Source of the DNA: Citrobacter freundii ATCC 8090 = MTCC 1658 = NBRC 12681
GTDB lineage: Bacteria; Pseudomonadota; Gammaproteobacteria; Enterobacterales; Enterobacteriaceae
Direction of reading: 5' to 3'
Length of the DNA stretch: 64,000 bases
Assembly: GCF_011064845.1 (NCBI RefSeq)
Contig: NZ_CP049015.1
Location: 2,046,001 to 2,110,000, forward strand
Made by a program: the position numbers and the translations under genes. The notes beneath the pieces were generated by a model that searched no databases, was not told the origin of the DNA, and saw only the letters and a list, made by a program, of their open reading frames with translations. Of the stretch, positions 32,142 to 41,100 are shown piece after piece (the stretch's first letter is position 1; every line of letters begins with the position of its first letter).

Positions 32142-34289
32142 TTACGCAATGGCCTCGCACAAGCGTGATTTCATGTCGCTATACGTCTGTGCGGCATACT
32201 TTTCAGCCCATCCCTGATCGCTAATGTGCTCAATACTTACGGCGCAATATTTGGTTTCCGGCGTTTTCGAAATAGGATCGAGGTTATCCTGGGTTAACTC
32301 GTTACACGCACCAATCCACCATTGGTAGGTCATATACACCGTTCCGGCATTGATACGCTCGGATACATCGGCGCGGCTGATGACCTTACCACGACGCGAG
32401 CTGACCCATACCAGGTCACGATGACGAATACCCAGTTTTTCTGCATCATGAGTATTGATTTGCACGTACCCAGGCTCATCTGCCAGGGCTTGCAGCGCTG
32501 CGCAGTTGCCGGTCATTGAACGACAGGAGTAGTGCCCAACTTCACGCACGGTACACAGGACCAGCGGATACTTTTCATCAGGAACCTCTGCGGGTGCTCG
32601 CCATTGTGCGGCAAACAGTTTGCCTTTGCCATTGGCGGTATCAAACTGGCTGTTCGCGTAAAGGTAAGGTGTGCCGGGGTGATCGAGCTCCGGACATGGC
32701 CACTGAACATGCCCCATTTCACCCATTTTCTCATAGGTTACGCCGTAGAACAGCGGGCACAGCTCGCGCATCTCATCCCAGATTTGCTGGTTACTTTGAT
32801 ACCGCATGGGATAGCCCATTTCACTGGCCAGCAGGCTGATGATCTCCCAGTCACGCTTGACATCACCTGAGGGTTCAATCGCTTTTTCAAAACGCTGGAA
32901 TCCACGATCGGCGCAGGTAAAGACGCCGCCGTGTTCGCCCCAGGAGGTGGCCGGCAGGAGGACGTCGGCCATTTCCGCTGTCTTGGTCATGAAGATATCC
33001 TGCACGACAATAAAATCGAGCGCGTTAAACCCTTCGCGGACCAGACCTAAATCGGCCTCGGTTTGCAACGGATCCTCCCCCATGATGTAGTAGGCTTTAA
33101 TTTTGCCTTCAATAGCCAGATGCGGAACTTCGGTGATGCGCGTCCCAACCTTGTCATCCATCTGATTGACGTCAATGCCCCAGGCGTTGGCGAATTTCTC
33201 CCTGACGGTGAAATCGGTCACGTCCTGATACCCAGGGAACTGGTTAGGCAGTACCCCCATATCGCACGCGCCTTGCACGTTATTCTGCCCACGCACCGGC
33301 CCAACGCCGACGTTAGGACGTCCCAGATTGCCGGTCAGCAACGCCAGGCTCGACAAACCACGAACCACGTCAACGGCCTGGCCAAACTGGGTGACGCCCA
33401 TTCCCCACATCACGGTTGCCGATGGCGCTGCGGCAAATGTACGCATCGCCTGACGAACCTGCTGTGCGGGAACACCCGTTAAATGTTCAACGGCTTCAGG
33501 TGCATAGTCCTTCACGGTTTCCCAGTATGTTTCCAGTCCTTCCGCATGCTTTTGTACATACTCGCGATCGTAGAGTTGCTCTTCGATGAGGACATGGCCA
33601 AAGGCGTTAACCAGTGCCATATTACAACCGTTTTTTAACTGCAAATGTTGGTCAGCTATACGAGCAGTTTCAATACGACGTGGGTCGCAGACAATGATTT
33701 TTGCGCCGTTCTGGCGAGCTTTAATTACCCGGCGAGCCACGATCGGGTGCGAGTCGGCGCAGTTATAGCCAAAGATCAGCAGGCATTTTGAGTTTTCAAT
33801 GTCGCTGATGGAATTGCTCATGGCGCCATTGCCTAATGTTTCCTGTAACCCGGCAACGGAAGGGCCGTGACAGACACGGGCGCAGCAATCGACATTATTG
33901 GTATGGAGAACGCCACGTGCGAATTTTTGCATCACGTAGTTGGTTTCATTCCCTGTTCCACGTGAAGACCCGGTGGTCATAATGGCGCGGGGGCCATAGG
34001 TATTTTTGATTTCAGATAAGCGTTTTGCGGTGTAACGAATGGCTTCATCCCAGCTAACGGGAGTGAATTTTCCACCTTTTTCATAACGGATCATCGGGCG
34101 AGTCAGACGGGGAGTCAGAAGGCGAGTGTCGTTAAGAAAATCCCAACCATAGTAGCCTTTCAGGCATAACTGATTTTGGTTCGTTACACCCTCTGCGGCC
34201 TCGGCGCGGATGATTTTGTTATTCTCAACAACAAGCTTGAGCTTGCACCCGGCCCCACAGTATGGGCATACACTGGTGATTTTTTTCAT
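32142..34289 (-). CDS. FdhF-like molybdopterin formate dehydrogenase, cysteine in place of selenocysteine
   Basis: The 715-residue protein has the same length as E. coli FdhF. It has an N-terminal [4Fe-4S] site (Cys8, 11, 15 and 42 in SVCPYCGAGCK and QLCLKG). The active-site segment VDCCARVCHGPSVAG has Cys140 where FdhF has selenocysteine. The catalytic His141 follows, and Arg of SPVREVGHYSCRSMTGN-type regions is conserved (TVREVGHYSCRSMTGN). No Sec codon is needed. ATG 34289 starts MKKITSVCPYCG; upstream codons are not conserved. No hydrogenase or electron-transfer subunit lies nearby, so its partner is unknown. It is likely active in anaerobic formate oxidation. Confidence 0.92.
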   Translation of the reverse strand: MKKITSVCPYCGAGCKLKLVVENNKIIRAEAAEGVTNQNQLCLKGYYGWDFLNDTRLLTPRLTRPMIRYEKGGKFTPVSWDEAIRYTAKRLSEIKNTYGPRAIMTTGSSRGTGNETNYVMQKFARGVLHTNNVDCCARVCHGPSVAGLQETLGNGAMSNSISDIENSKCLLIFGYNCADSHPIVARRVIKARQNGAKIIVCDPRRIETARIADQHLQLKNGCNMALVNAFGHVLIEEQLYDREYVQKHAEGLETYWETVKDYAPEAVEHLTGVPAQQVRQAMRTFAAAPSATVMWGMGVTQFGQAVDVVRGLSSLALLTGNLGRPNVGVGPVRGQNNVQGACDMGVLPNQFPGYQDVTDFTVREKFANAWGIDVNQMDDKVGTRITEVPHLAIEGKIKAYYIMGEDPLQTEADLGLVREGFNALDFIVVQDIFMTKTAEMADVLLPATSWGEHGGVFTCADRGFQRFEKAIEPSGDVKRDWEIISLLASEMGYPMRYQSNQQIWDEMRELCPLFYGVTYEKMGEMGHVQWPCPELDHPGTPYLYANSQFDTANGKGKLFAAQWRAPAEVPDEKYPLVLCTVREVGHYSCRSMTGNCAALQALADEPGYVQINTHDAEKLGIRHRDLVWVSSRRGKVISRADVSERINAGTVYMTYQWWIGACNELTQDNLDPISKTPETKYCAVSIEHISDQGWAEKYAAQTYSDMKSRLCEAIA

Positions 34290-34648
34290 CAATAACAGAC
34301 CTGTTAAATGCTGAAATAGCGCGAATTGTAAACGGAGCCGCGCGATACGCATCGCGGACTACGATTTGTCATAGTGACCGGTTGTTTAAGCATAAATCGT
34401 GCCAGAAGTGAAAACCCAGTAATTGCAGGGACTGAGGGCGAATGAGTAAAGCAGAATGACTGACGATTCGACATTAATGACGAGCTACGTCAGGGAAAAT
34501 GTCGCATCGAATGGTTTAACCTTATGAAAGATCAGAAAAAGATGAAAATAGCAGGTGATACCGATCACAAATTTTAATTTTTCAGCGCTATGCTATGCTT
34601 TTATACAACGAGCGAATCGTTAACTTAAAAACATAAGTGAGGGATATT
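34290..34648. other. Divergent intergenic region fdhF-like / yeaQ
   Basis: No gene. It contains a hairpin (CGCGATACGCATCGCG) near 34342-34357 and, close to yeaQ, a TTTTATA-type -10 near 34598-34604 and the AGTGAGGG ribosome-binding site. Confidence 0.5.
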
Positions 34649-34897
34649 ATGGGCATTATTTCATGGGTGATTTTCGGTCTTATCGCTGGGATTTTGGCAA
34701 AATGGATTATGCCGGGTAAAGATGGCGGCGGATTCTTTATGACCATCATCTTAGGGGTTGTCGGTGCGGTAGTGGGTGGCTGGATCAGTACCTTCTTTGG
34801 TTTTGGTAAAGTTGATGGTTTCAATTTTGGCAGTTTTGTCGTAGCGGTTATCGGTGCGATTGTGGTGCTGTTTATCTATAGAAAAGTCAAAAGTTAA
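34649..34897 (+). CDS. yeaQ: YeaQ, transglycosylase-associated/GlsB-type membrane protein
   Basis: The 82-residue protein MGIISWVIFGLIAGILAKW... has three transmembrane helices and the glycine-rich motifs GKDGGGFFMTIILGVVGAVVGGW and GFNFGSFVVAVIGAIVVL. It is nearly identical to E. coli YeaQ. GTGAGGG lies nine bases before the ATG. In E. coli it belongs to the general stress response; the role is undefined. Confidence 0.95.
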   Translation: MGIISWVIFGLIAGILAKWIMPGKDGGGFFMTIILGVVGAVVGGWISTFFGFGKVDGFNFGSFVVAVIGAIVVLFIYRKVKS

Positions 34898-34916
34898 GTA
34901 AACATGCAGACAATAG

Positions 34917-34941
34917 AGGCCACTGATAAGTGGCCTTTTTC
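34917..34941. terminator. Terminator between yeaQ and yoaJ
   Basis: AGGCCACT and AGTGGCCT pair around GATA and are followed by TTTTTC. Confidence 0.85.
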
Positions 34942-34946
34942 TTTGG

Positions 34947-35021
34947 TTACCACCACCCCAGTTCCGTGCCCAGAACCACGATGATAGCCACGCCAATCAT
35001 AATAAGCGTTGTTTTTTTCAT
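34947..35021 (-). CDS. yoaJ: YoaJ, 24-residue membrane peptide
   Basis: The reverse strand encodes MKKTTLIMIGVAIIVVLGTE LGWW-type residues: one short hydrophobic helix ending in Gly-Trp-Trp. It is almost identical to the E. coli small membrane protein YoaJ. It follows yoaK after 2 bp, as in E. coli. Function is unknown. Confidence 0.93.
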   Translation of the reverse strand: MKKTTLIMIGVAIIVVLGTELGWW

Positions 35022-35023
35022 CG

Positions 35024-35122
35024 TTATGCTCCAGGCGCAGCGTAACCGCCAATAAAAAACCAGGATAAGAAAACGACAGCGGAAATGAAAATAATGACAG
35101 GGAAAATAATACCGAGTCGCAT
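35024..35122 (-). CDS. yoaK: YoaK, 32-residue membrane peptide
   Basis: The encoded peptide starts MRLGIIFPVIIFISAVVF and ends FIGGYAAPGA, matching E. coli YoaK with few substitutions. It is a single-helix small membrane protein. It is translated from the same transcript as yoaJ, just upstream. Confidence 0.93.
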   Translation of the reverse strand: MRLGIIFPVIIFISAVVFLSWFFIGGYAAPGA

Positions 35123-35169
35123 ACGATTATCTACCAGAGTTATTTAAAGACGAGTCAGCATAGCAGGGG

Positions 35170-36195
35170 TTAATGTACGACAAAAGCGGTTTTATCCTGA
35201 CGTTTTTTATCCTTGTACATTGCGCTGTCTGCGAGGTGAAGCGCACAGTTTACATCAGTCTCCAGCGGATCAATTTCCACCACGCCCAGACTGGCGCCAG
35301 GATAAAACAGATGAATATCGCCCAGGTGGTAGTCGCCGCAAATTTGCTGCTGCAACTGATGTTTCACCTGCTGCAGACGAACGCGTTGCTCCCTGTCATC
35401 ATCCGGCGACAGGCGAGCGACTAAAAATTCGTCACCGCCCAGTCGACCGAGAATGTCATTATCACTACATTTACGCAGCAGGCGGTGCCCAATCTGGATC
35501 AGGAACTGGTCGCCAACCTCGTGGCCAAAGCGGTCATTGATCAATTTGAAATCATCCAAATCGATATAGGCGACAACTATCTTCTGCCTGAGGTGGCGGG
35601 CGAGCGAAAAAAGGGTCTCTACATTTTCAAAAATTGCGCGCCGATTCGGTAATCCGGTCAGGGCATCGGTGTAGGAGTGAGCAATCAGCGCAGCGTTCGC
35701 TTCACGTAACTGAGCAACCAGCGACTCTTTTTGAATAGACTGGGCGATTAGTCCGGCAAACAGATGCAACACCTGTTCACCACGTTCGCTTAACGCATGC
35801 TGGCGGCGACTGGTGGCGCAGAGCGTACCGTAAAACGTTCCGTCCGGAAGATGAACGGGAGTACTCAGAAAAGTGGTGATGTCCAGTGCGCGAGCGGTGG
35901 TACATTCCGGCCATCGTACGGGCACGTTGTCGCTGTACAGACAGTTTTCCTCAATAGCGCGTTTGCACAGCGTCTCATCCCACGGTACGGACAGCCCTTC
36001 GGGGATCTGCATTTGGCAGCTATTACGCGCATACAGAATATGCTGCAGACGGGCATCCAGATCGACCTTGGTCAAGTATGTAGATTCCATCTCAGTCACT
36101 ACTTCCAGCATTTCCAGAAGTTGGCGTACCAGACTCTCAACTGACTGCTCCGTGGCTAAGGATTGTGAGACTCTGGCAAGGATCATGTCCGACAT
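35170..36195 (-). CDS. dgcP: Diguanylate cyclase DgcP (GAF-GGDEF)
   Basis: The 341-residue protein has an N-terminal GAF domain (LEMLEVVTEMESTYLTKVD ... TTFLSTPVHLPDGTFYGTLCA), a linker helix and a GGDEF domain with the intact active site RLGGDEFLVA and the DALTGLPNRR entry motif. It makes cyclic di-GMP. The ATG at 36195 gives MSDMILARVSQSL, matching YeaP of E. coli; a longer frame upstream is not conserved. Confidence 0.94.
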   Translation of the reverse strand: MSDMILARVSQSLATEQSVESLVRQLLEMLEVVTEMESTYLTKVDLDARLQHILYARNSCQMQIPEGLSVPWDETLCKRAIEENCLYSDNVPVRWPECTTARALDITTFLSTPVHLPDGTFYGTLCATSRRQHALSERGEQVLHLFAGLIAQSIQKESLVAQLREANAALIAHSYTDALTGLPNRRAIFENVETLFSLARHLRQKIVVAYIDLDDFKLINDRFGHEVGDQFLIQIGHRLLRKCSDNDILGRLGGDEFLVARLSPDDDREQRVRLQQVKHQLQQQICGDYHLGDIHLFYPGASLGVVEIDPLETDVNCALHLADSAMYKDKKRQDKTAFVVH

Positions 36196-36381
36196 GAGGT
36201 GTAAATACTCCTGAGTGATGACAAGGCTGGCGTGGGCGCATGATAGAACATCAGGGAGCAAGATGAAACACGTGTTTCTGGCTGAAATGTAATCATAAAA
36301 TTGAAATTAGAACGTAAAACATGGAGATAGAAGGGAAGTCGGGGTAACCTGCCGGAATAATGCTTTTAAACAGGAGTAGAG

Positions 36382-36630
36382 ATGAAACTAGCGTCTATTA
36401 TTTTGCCCGGCTTGCTGGTGCTGGCGGGGTGTACAACGCAGCCTGATGCCCCTAAACCACCAAAAATCGGCATGGCGAATCCGGCATCGGTGTATTGCGA
36501 ACAAAAGGGCGGTACGCTGGTTGCGGTGCAGACTCCGCAAGGCGTAAGGTCAGACTGCAAACTACCCGGAGGGGAAGTGATTGATGAATGGGCGCTCTGG
36601 CGTAGAGATCATCCGACAGCGGGCAAGTGA
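36382..36630 (+). CDS. yoaF: YoaF lipoprotein (DUF333)
   Basis: The 82-residue outer-membrane-type lipoprotein has lipobox VLAGC. The DUF333 core MANPASVYCEQKGGTLVAVQ..GVRSDCKLPGGEVIDEWALWRR carries its two conserved cysteines. It is close to E. coli YoaF. AGGAG lies upstream of the ATG. Function unknown. Confidence 0.94.
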   Translation: MKLASIILPGLLVLAGCTTQPDAPKPPKIGMANPASVYCEQKGGTLVAVQTPQGVRSDCKLPGGEVIDEWALWRRDHPTAGK

Positions 36631-36637
36631 TACGCGG

Positions 36638-36985
36638 TCAGCATTGACGTAGCCACTCAGCGAGCACCAGCGCGTGGTTTTGCTGGGTATTTTTCGCCGC
36701 ATACAGTAGCGTTAAGGTTTGCTGTCGGGCAATCTCTGCGAGGCGCTTTCCTTCTTGCTGCTGTTGAGCCAGTTCAGCGCGATATTGCTCAGAAAAATGC
36801 GAGAAATCAATCAACTCTGCGTGGAATGCCTTACGTAAATCAGATGACGGGGTAAGTGCTTTATTCCATTCGTTGAAAATAAGATCGCTCTTTTTCACCC
36901 CGCGAGGCCATAACCGGTCGACCAACACGCGGTAACCATCGCTTTTTTCTGCCGGGTCATACACACGTTTGCACTGAATATTCAT
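36638..36985 (-). CDS. yeaO: YeaO, DUF488 protein
   Basis: The 115-residue DUF488 protein begins MNIQCKRVYDPAEKSDGYRVLVDRLWPRGVKK and continues with TLLYAAKNTQQNHALVLAEWL, the standard conserved blocks. Its stop lies 8 bp from that of yoaF on the other strand. Biochemical role unknown. Confidence 0.94.
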   Translation of the reverse strand: MNIQCKRVYDPAEKSDGYRVLVDRLWPRGVKKSDLIFNEWNKALTPSSDLRKAFHAELIDFSHFSEQYRAELAQQQQEGKRLAEIARQQTLTLLYAAKNTQQNHALVLAEWLRQC

Positions 36986-37162
36986 CTCTTCATCCGCTCC
37001 ATTAAGCTATCGCTATTACGGTTAAATAAGATCGTAAAACGTGACCATTATAGCATTCCGCCAGCCCTGACTCCCAATTTAAGGGATTGTGATACCAACA
37101 AAAAATCGGTAGGCTGAGGCTCCTTATAGTGTCCCTCATTGTCTGGACATAAGGAAAGTTTA

Positions 37163-37870
37163 ATGGAAATTTCCCCGATTAAAGATACGCTTCGCATTGC
37201 GCTGGTGGGCGATTACAACCCCGATATTGTGGCGCATCAGGCTATTCCTCTTGCCATTGATGATGCCGCTGCCGTCCTGGAATTAGTGGCTGATTATGAC
37301 TGGCTAACCACATCTGATATCAGCAGCAGTGAGGACCTGGTAGGTTATGATGCCATTTGGGTCGTTCCAGGCAGTCCTTATCGCCACCTGGAAGGGGCGC
37401 TGATCGCGATAAGCTATGCGCGTGAAAACAGCATCCCATTCCTGGGTACCTGTGGCGGCTTTCAACATGCCATTCTGGAGTATGCCCGCAACGTGCTGGG
37501 CTGGATCGACGCCGCCCACGCGGAGACGGACACCACGGGTCGGATGGTGATAGCACCGTTGACCTGCTCGCTGGTAGAAAAAACGGATGATATTGAGCTT
37601 CGGGCCAATACGCTGATTGCCAAAGCCTACGGACGGGATGTTATCTCGGAGGGATATCACTGCAACTACGGCGTATCGGAAGATTTTGCCGCTGAGCTGG
37701 AGCGTGGCGATCTCCGTGTGACCGGTTGGGATGAGGCTGGTGATATTCGTGCCATTGAGCTGGTGACACATCCATTTTATGTCGGCACGCTCTTTCAGCA
37801 TGAACGCGGAGCGCTGGCGGGAAAACCCGTACCTCTGGTTCAGGCGATGCTGCGCGCCGCGCGCGGATAA
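37163..37870 (+). CDS. CTP-synthase-like glutamine amidotransferase domain protein
   Basis: The 235-residue class I glutamine amidotransferase-like protein resembles the C-terminal domain of CTP synthase (RIALVGDYNPDIVAHQAIPLAID, GYDAIWVVPGSPYR). The nucleophile elbow FLGTCGGFQHAILEYARNVLG is intact. The terminal His/Glu pair appears as LFQHERGAL rather than HPE. The N-terminal synthetase domain of PyrG is absent, so it cannot make CTP alone. AAGGAAAG precedes the ATG at 37163. It stands between yeaO and nimT, where E. coli has nothing. Confidence 0.8.
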   Translation: MEISPIKDTLRIALVGDYNPDIVAHQAIPLAIDDAAAVLELVADYDWLTTSDISSSEDLVGYDAIWVVPGSPYRHLEGALIAISYARENSIPFLGTCGGFQHAILEYARNVLGWIDAAHAETDTTGRMVIAPLTCSLVEKTDDIELRANTLIAKAYGRDVISEGYHCNYGVSEDFAAELERGDLRVTGWDEAGDIRAIELVTHPFYVGTLFQHERGALAGKPVPLVQAMLRAARG

Positions 37871-37906
37871 ATATTGGGCAGGTTGTCCGCGAACCTGCCC
37901 TCTGCA

Positions 37907-39094
37907 TTATGCGCTCGCGATCTCCCGATTGCGCCCCGCGCACAAACCAAACACCGCCATCAGCATCGCTAACACGGCGACACCCGTTAATGGAATCAGC
38001 CAACTACCGTTGAGGTCGTGAATTTTCCCCATCAGCGGTGGCCCACAGGCGGCCAGTAAATATCCGACAGACTGTGCCATGCCGGAGAGAGCGGCAGCCT
38101 GATGCGCTGAGCTTGCGCGCAGGCCAATAAAGGTTAAGCCAAGGATCATCGTCGCGCCTGAGCCAAAGCCAAACAGGATGGTCCATAGCAATGCCTGGTC
38201 GGGCATTATGGCGAATCCCGCCGCGCCGACGGCGCACATTAACGAAACCAGAGCGGCGATGGCGCGCTGATCCTTAAATCTGTTCAGGACGAGAGGGATC
38301 AATATTCCCGGCGCGGCAGTCGCCAGCTGCAGTAAACCATGCAACGAACCGGCCTGAGATTCACTGTAGCCATGGCTAATTAAAATGGCGGGTAGCCAGC
38401 CGATGATGACGTAATAGACAAGGGAGTTGATCCCCAGAAACAGCGTCACTTGCCAGGCTAGGCCAGAGCGCCAGATCGCGCGGGAATGCAAGGCGCGCGA
38501 GTTACTCAGGCTGGCATGAGCAGTCTGGCGGCATTGGGGCAACCAGATAATCAGCGCCAGCAGCGGGAAGGCCATCAGCACCATCAACGCACCGCGCCAG
38601 CCAAATCCATTTAGTGCCAATGGAACCACAATTGCCGAGCCTAGTGCCGCCGCCGCGCCCATGGTCAGCGAGTATGCGCCAGTGAGTTTCGCCACATGCT
38701 GGGAAAAATCTCGCTTAATCAATCCGGGTAACAGCACATTTCCCAACGCGATTCCGCAACCAATGATGGCGGTACCGCTAAACAGGAACCCTGAGGAAGG
38801 CAGCGAACGAATCGCAATACCTACGCAAATCAACAGCATCGCGGCAAACAGGCTACGTTCGATGCCCCAGCGGCGCGCAACGGCGGCAGCCAGGGGTGAT
38901 ACCAGCGCGAAGGCCAGCAGCGGCAGGGTAGTCAGAAGTCCAGTCTGGGCGGTACTCAAACCGTAGTCGGCGCGAATGGCATCCAGCAACGGGGCTGCGC
39001 CGGTAAAGGTGACGCGCAGTGTGGTGGCAATCATCAGGATCCCCGCGATCAGCAACGCTGCATTTTTGCCACGGGAGGAAGGTGTAGTAATCAT
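37907..39094 (-). CDS. nimT: NimT (YeaN), CynX/NimT-family MFS exporter
   Basis: The 395-residue, 12-helix MFS transporter has TLRVTFTGAAPLLDAIRADYGLSTAQTGLLTTLP and GGARR-type loop AAVARRWGIERSL. In E. coli, NimT exports 2-nitroimidazole and is repressed by the divergent NimR. Its neighbours here are the same. Confidence 0.93.
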   Translation of the reverse strand: MITTPSSRGKNAALLIAGILMIATTLRVTFTGAAPLLDAIRADYGLSTAQTGLLTTLPLLAFALVSPLAAAVARRWGIERSLFAAMLLICVGIAIRSLPSSGFLFSGTAIIGCGIALGNVLLPGLIKRDFSQHVAKLTGAYSLTMGAAAALGSAIVVPLALNGFGWRGALMVLMAFPLLALIIWLPQCRQTAHASLSNSRALHSRAIWRSGLAWQVTLFLGINSLVYYVIIGWLPAILISHGYSESQAGSLHGLLQLATAAPGILIPLVLNRFKDQRAIAALVSLMCAVGAAGFAIMPDQALLWTILFGFGSGATMILGLTFIGLRASSAHQAAALSGMAQSVGYLLAACGPPLMGKIHDLNGSWLIPLTGVAVLAMLMAVFGLCAGRNREIASA

Positions 39095-39193
39095 TTTTTT
39101 CTCATATCGTCAGGCGAGGCGATACTTTAGCGTTTTTACACTATGGATGAATCAAGCTAAAATGACAGATTATCGCTAAAATAGGACATTCTT

Positions 39194-40012
39194 ATGTTGG
39201 GGCTGAGACTGGATGGATATGAGCCCGATTTGCACCACGATGCGGCGGTCGCATTTTGTATTCAGGCTCGGGAAGATGAACTTTTCAGTCCGCTGCATCA
39301 GCATCGTAAGGGACAGTTGATCCTGGCGCTGCATGGTGCGATCACCTGTGAAGTTGAAAATGCTATGTGGATGGTGCCTCCGCAATATGCTGTGTGGATC
39401 CCTGGCGAAATTCCACACAGCAACCACGTTACCGTAGGCGCGCAATTGTGTTTTCTGTTTATTGAGCCGCAGGCTGTCGTGATGCCTGAACGTTGCTGCA
39501 CGCTGAAAATCGCCCCGTTATGTCGGGAACTCATTCTGGCGCTGGCGTCCAAATCGGATGCTCAGCGACTGGAGCCGGCAACCCAGCGGCTGACGCAAGT
39601 GTTGTTTGATGAACTCCCGCAGCAACCACAGGAGCAGATGCAGTTACCGGTTTCCGATCACCCGAAAATTCGCAGAATGGTCGCAACGATGGCGAAAGAG
39701 CCAGCACAATGGCAGACGTTGGGACAATGGGCCAGCGTATTTGCGATGAGTGAACGTAACCTTGCTCGTCTGGTCGTCAAAGAAACGGGGTTGAGTTTTC
39801 GCCGTTGGCGTCACCAGCTCCAGCTGATTCTGGCGCTGCAGGCGTTGATCGATGGCCGCAATGTACAACAGGTCGCGCAAATGCTCGGGTACGATTCGAC
39901 CACGGCATTTATCACTATGTTCAAAAAAGGCCTGGGGCAGACGCCAGGCCGTTATCTGAACGGGCTGGCTACTGCTTCCCAACAATCAACGAGACCAGGC
40001 CTGCCGCAATAA
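39194..40012 (+). CDS. nimR: NimR (YeaM), AraC-family regulator of nimT
   Basis: The 272-residue AraC-family protein has an N-terminal cupin ([42 protein letters not shown]) and two C-terminal helix-turn-helix motifs ([21 protein letters not shown] and [29 protein letters not shown]). It is divergent from nimT across 99 bp, the arrangement of a local repressor. Its 3' end overlaps yeaL by 44 bp tail-to-tail. Confidence 0.94.
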   Translation: MLGLRLDGYEPDLHHDAAVAFCIQAREDELFSPLHQHRKGQLILALHGAITCEVENAMWMVPPQYAVWIPGEIPHSNHVTVGAQLCFLFIEPQAVVMPERCCTLKIAPLCRELILALASKSDAQRLEPATQRLTQVLFDELPQQPQEQMQLPVSDHPKIRRMVATMAKEPAQWQTLGQWASVFAMSERNLARLVVKETGLSFRRWRHQLQLILALQALIDGRNVQQVAQMLGYDSTTAFITMFKKGLGQTPGRYLNGLATASQQSTRPGLPQ

Positions 40013-40415
40013 GCGGCCCCACCGGCACACCGCGAAACAGCGCCACGCCCAGTACCGTGCCCACCAGTAATCCGGCAACAAGCTGGGGCTGACTGCCCAT
40101 GAGCGTAACGCCGCGTCCGCCGAGCCATGAGACAAATACCCCGACGGCAATAGCGACCAGTGATTTCCAGTTTACAAAGGAGTGGATGAGCGTGGAGGGC
40201 GGTAGCGTTCCGCTGGCGATCGGTGCCATGACGCCAATGGTCAGAATGATAATCCCGACGGTCAGGCCCTGTTTTTCAATCCAGGGGAAGAAAGTATTCA
40301 GAGGGGTAACACGGACAATGATCAGCACCAGAATTGAAACAGCGACAGTGGTGTTGTGGCTGACAAAGCCCAGAGCTGCCAGTCCGAGGAGGATCAGCAG
40401 AGTGACATCAAACAT
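39969..40415 (-). CDS. yeaL: YeaL, UPF0756 inner-membrane protein
   Basis: The 148-residue, four-helix membrane protein has conserved segments [33 protein letters not shown] and [21 protein letters not shown]. It matches E. coli YeaL. Function unknown. The C-terminal codons overlap the end of nimR on the opposite strand. Confidence 0.94.
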   Translation of the reverse strand: MFDVTLLILLGLAALGFVSHNTTVAVSILVLIIVRVTPLNTFFPWIEKQGLTVGIIILTIGVMAPIASGTLPPSTLIHSFVNWKSLVAIAVGVFVSWLGGRGVTLMGSQPQLVAGLLVGTVLGVALFRGVPVGPLIAAGLVSLIVGKQ

Positions 40416-40553
40416 CGTAGTTTCCTTGCCAAAAGAAAAAATAAGCCTGCTTACTGTACGCGTAAATGCGTGACGGAACAGGCTTTTTTTAATGATTATG
40501 ATTTTTTTTGGGCTAACGCACGATGCGACGTTTTTTACTGCTAACGCAGACCA

Positions 40554-41057
40554 TTATTGTTCGCGGCGGAAAGGGATTAATTCAGGTTGCGCGATACGCA
40601 GGTAATCTGCGGTATCCATGATCACGGATTTTTCCAGCAACCCGGCATTAAACGCAATTTCATGAAAACGCTCAAACAGTAGCGGATCAGCGACCAGCTT
40701 TAGATTAGGATGAAAACTGAACGGTGGGATAGCGCCAAATACGCAGCCAGTCAGTTCATCTACCTCCGCCGGGCTGGCAAGAGACGCTCTCAACCCACCA
40801 ATATGGCTGGCTAACAGGCTCAGGTCGGCCTGCTGATCGGCAGAGAGGATCGCCAGAACATGCTGATTGACGCCGTTGCCTTTTACTTTGCAGACCAGCG
40901 CTTTTGCTCCCTGGCCCAGTGCGGTACCACGAATTTCAGAAACTGCCTCACATTTGCCGACGGCTTCATGGCTTACCACGCGGTACGTTGCGCCTTGCTC
41001 TGACAACAGCGAGATTAAACGCTGATGCGTTGCGTTACCTTTGTTCACTTCCGTCAT
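40554..41057 (-). CDS. yeaK: YeaK, mischarged aminoacyl-tRNA deacylase
   Basis: The 167-residue YbaK/ProX-like editing-domain protein has EVSEIRGTALGQGAKALVCKVKGN containing the catalytic Lys and a C-terminal FGAIPPFSFHPNLKLVADP segment. In E. coli it hydrolyses Ser-tRNA and related mischarged tRNAs in trans. GGAGTAAG precedes the ATG. Confidence 0.93.
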   Translation of the reverse strand: MTEVNKGNATHQRLISLLSEQGATYRVVSHEAVGKCEAVSEIRGTALGQGAKALVCKVKGNGVNQHVLAILSADQQADLSLLASHIGGLRASLASPAEVDELTGCVFGAIPPFSFHPNLKLVADPLLFERFHEIAFNAGLLEKSVIMDTADYLRIAQPELIPFRREQ

Positions 41058-41100
41058 GACTTACTCCTGGTACAACAATGAAAATCCTGCAGAAAAATAA

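Noticed and set aside
33868..33873. Selenocysteine codon in the FdhF-like gene
   Set aside because: The codon at the Sec position encodes Cys and there is no in-frame TGA, so no recoding is needed.
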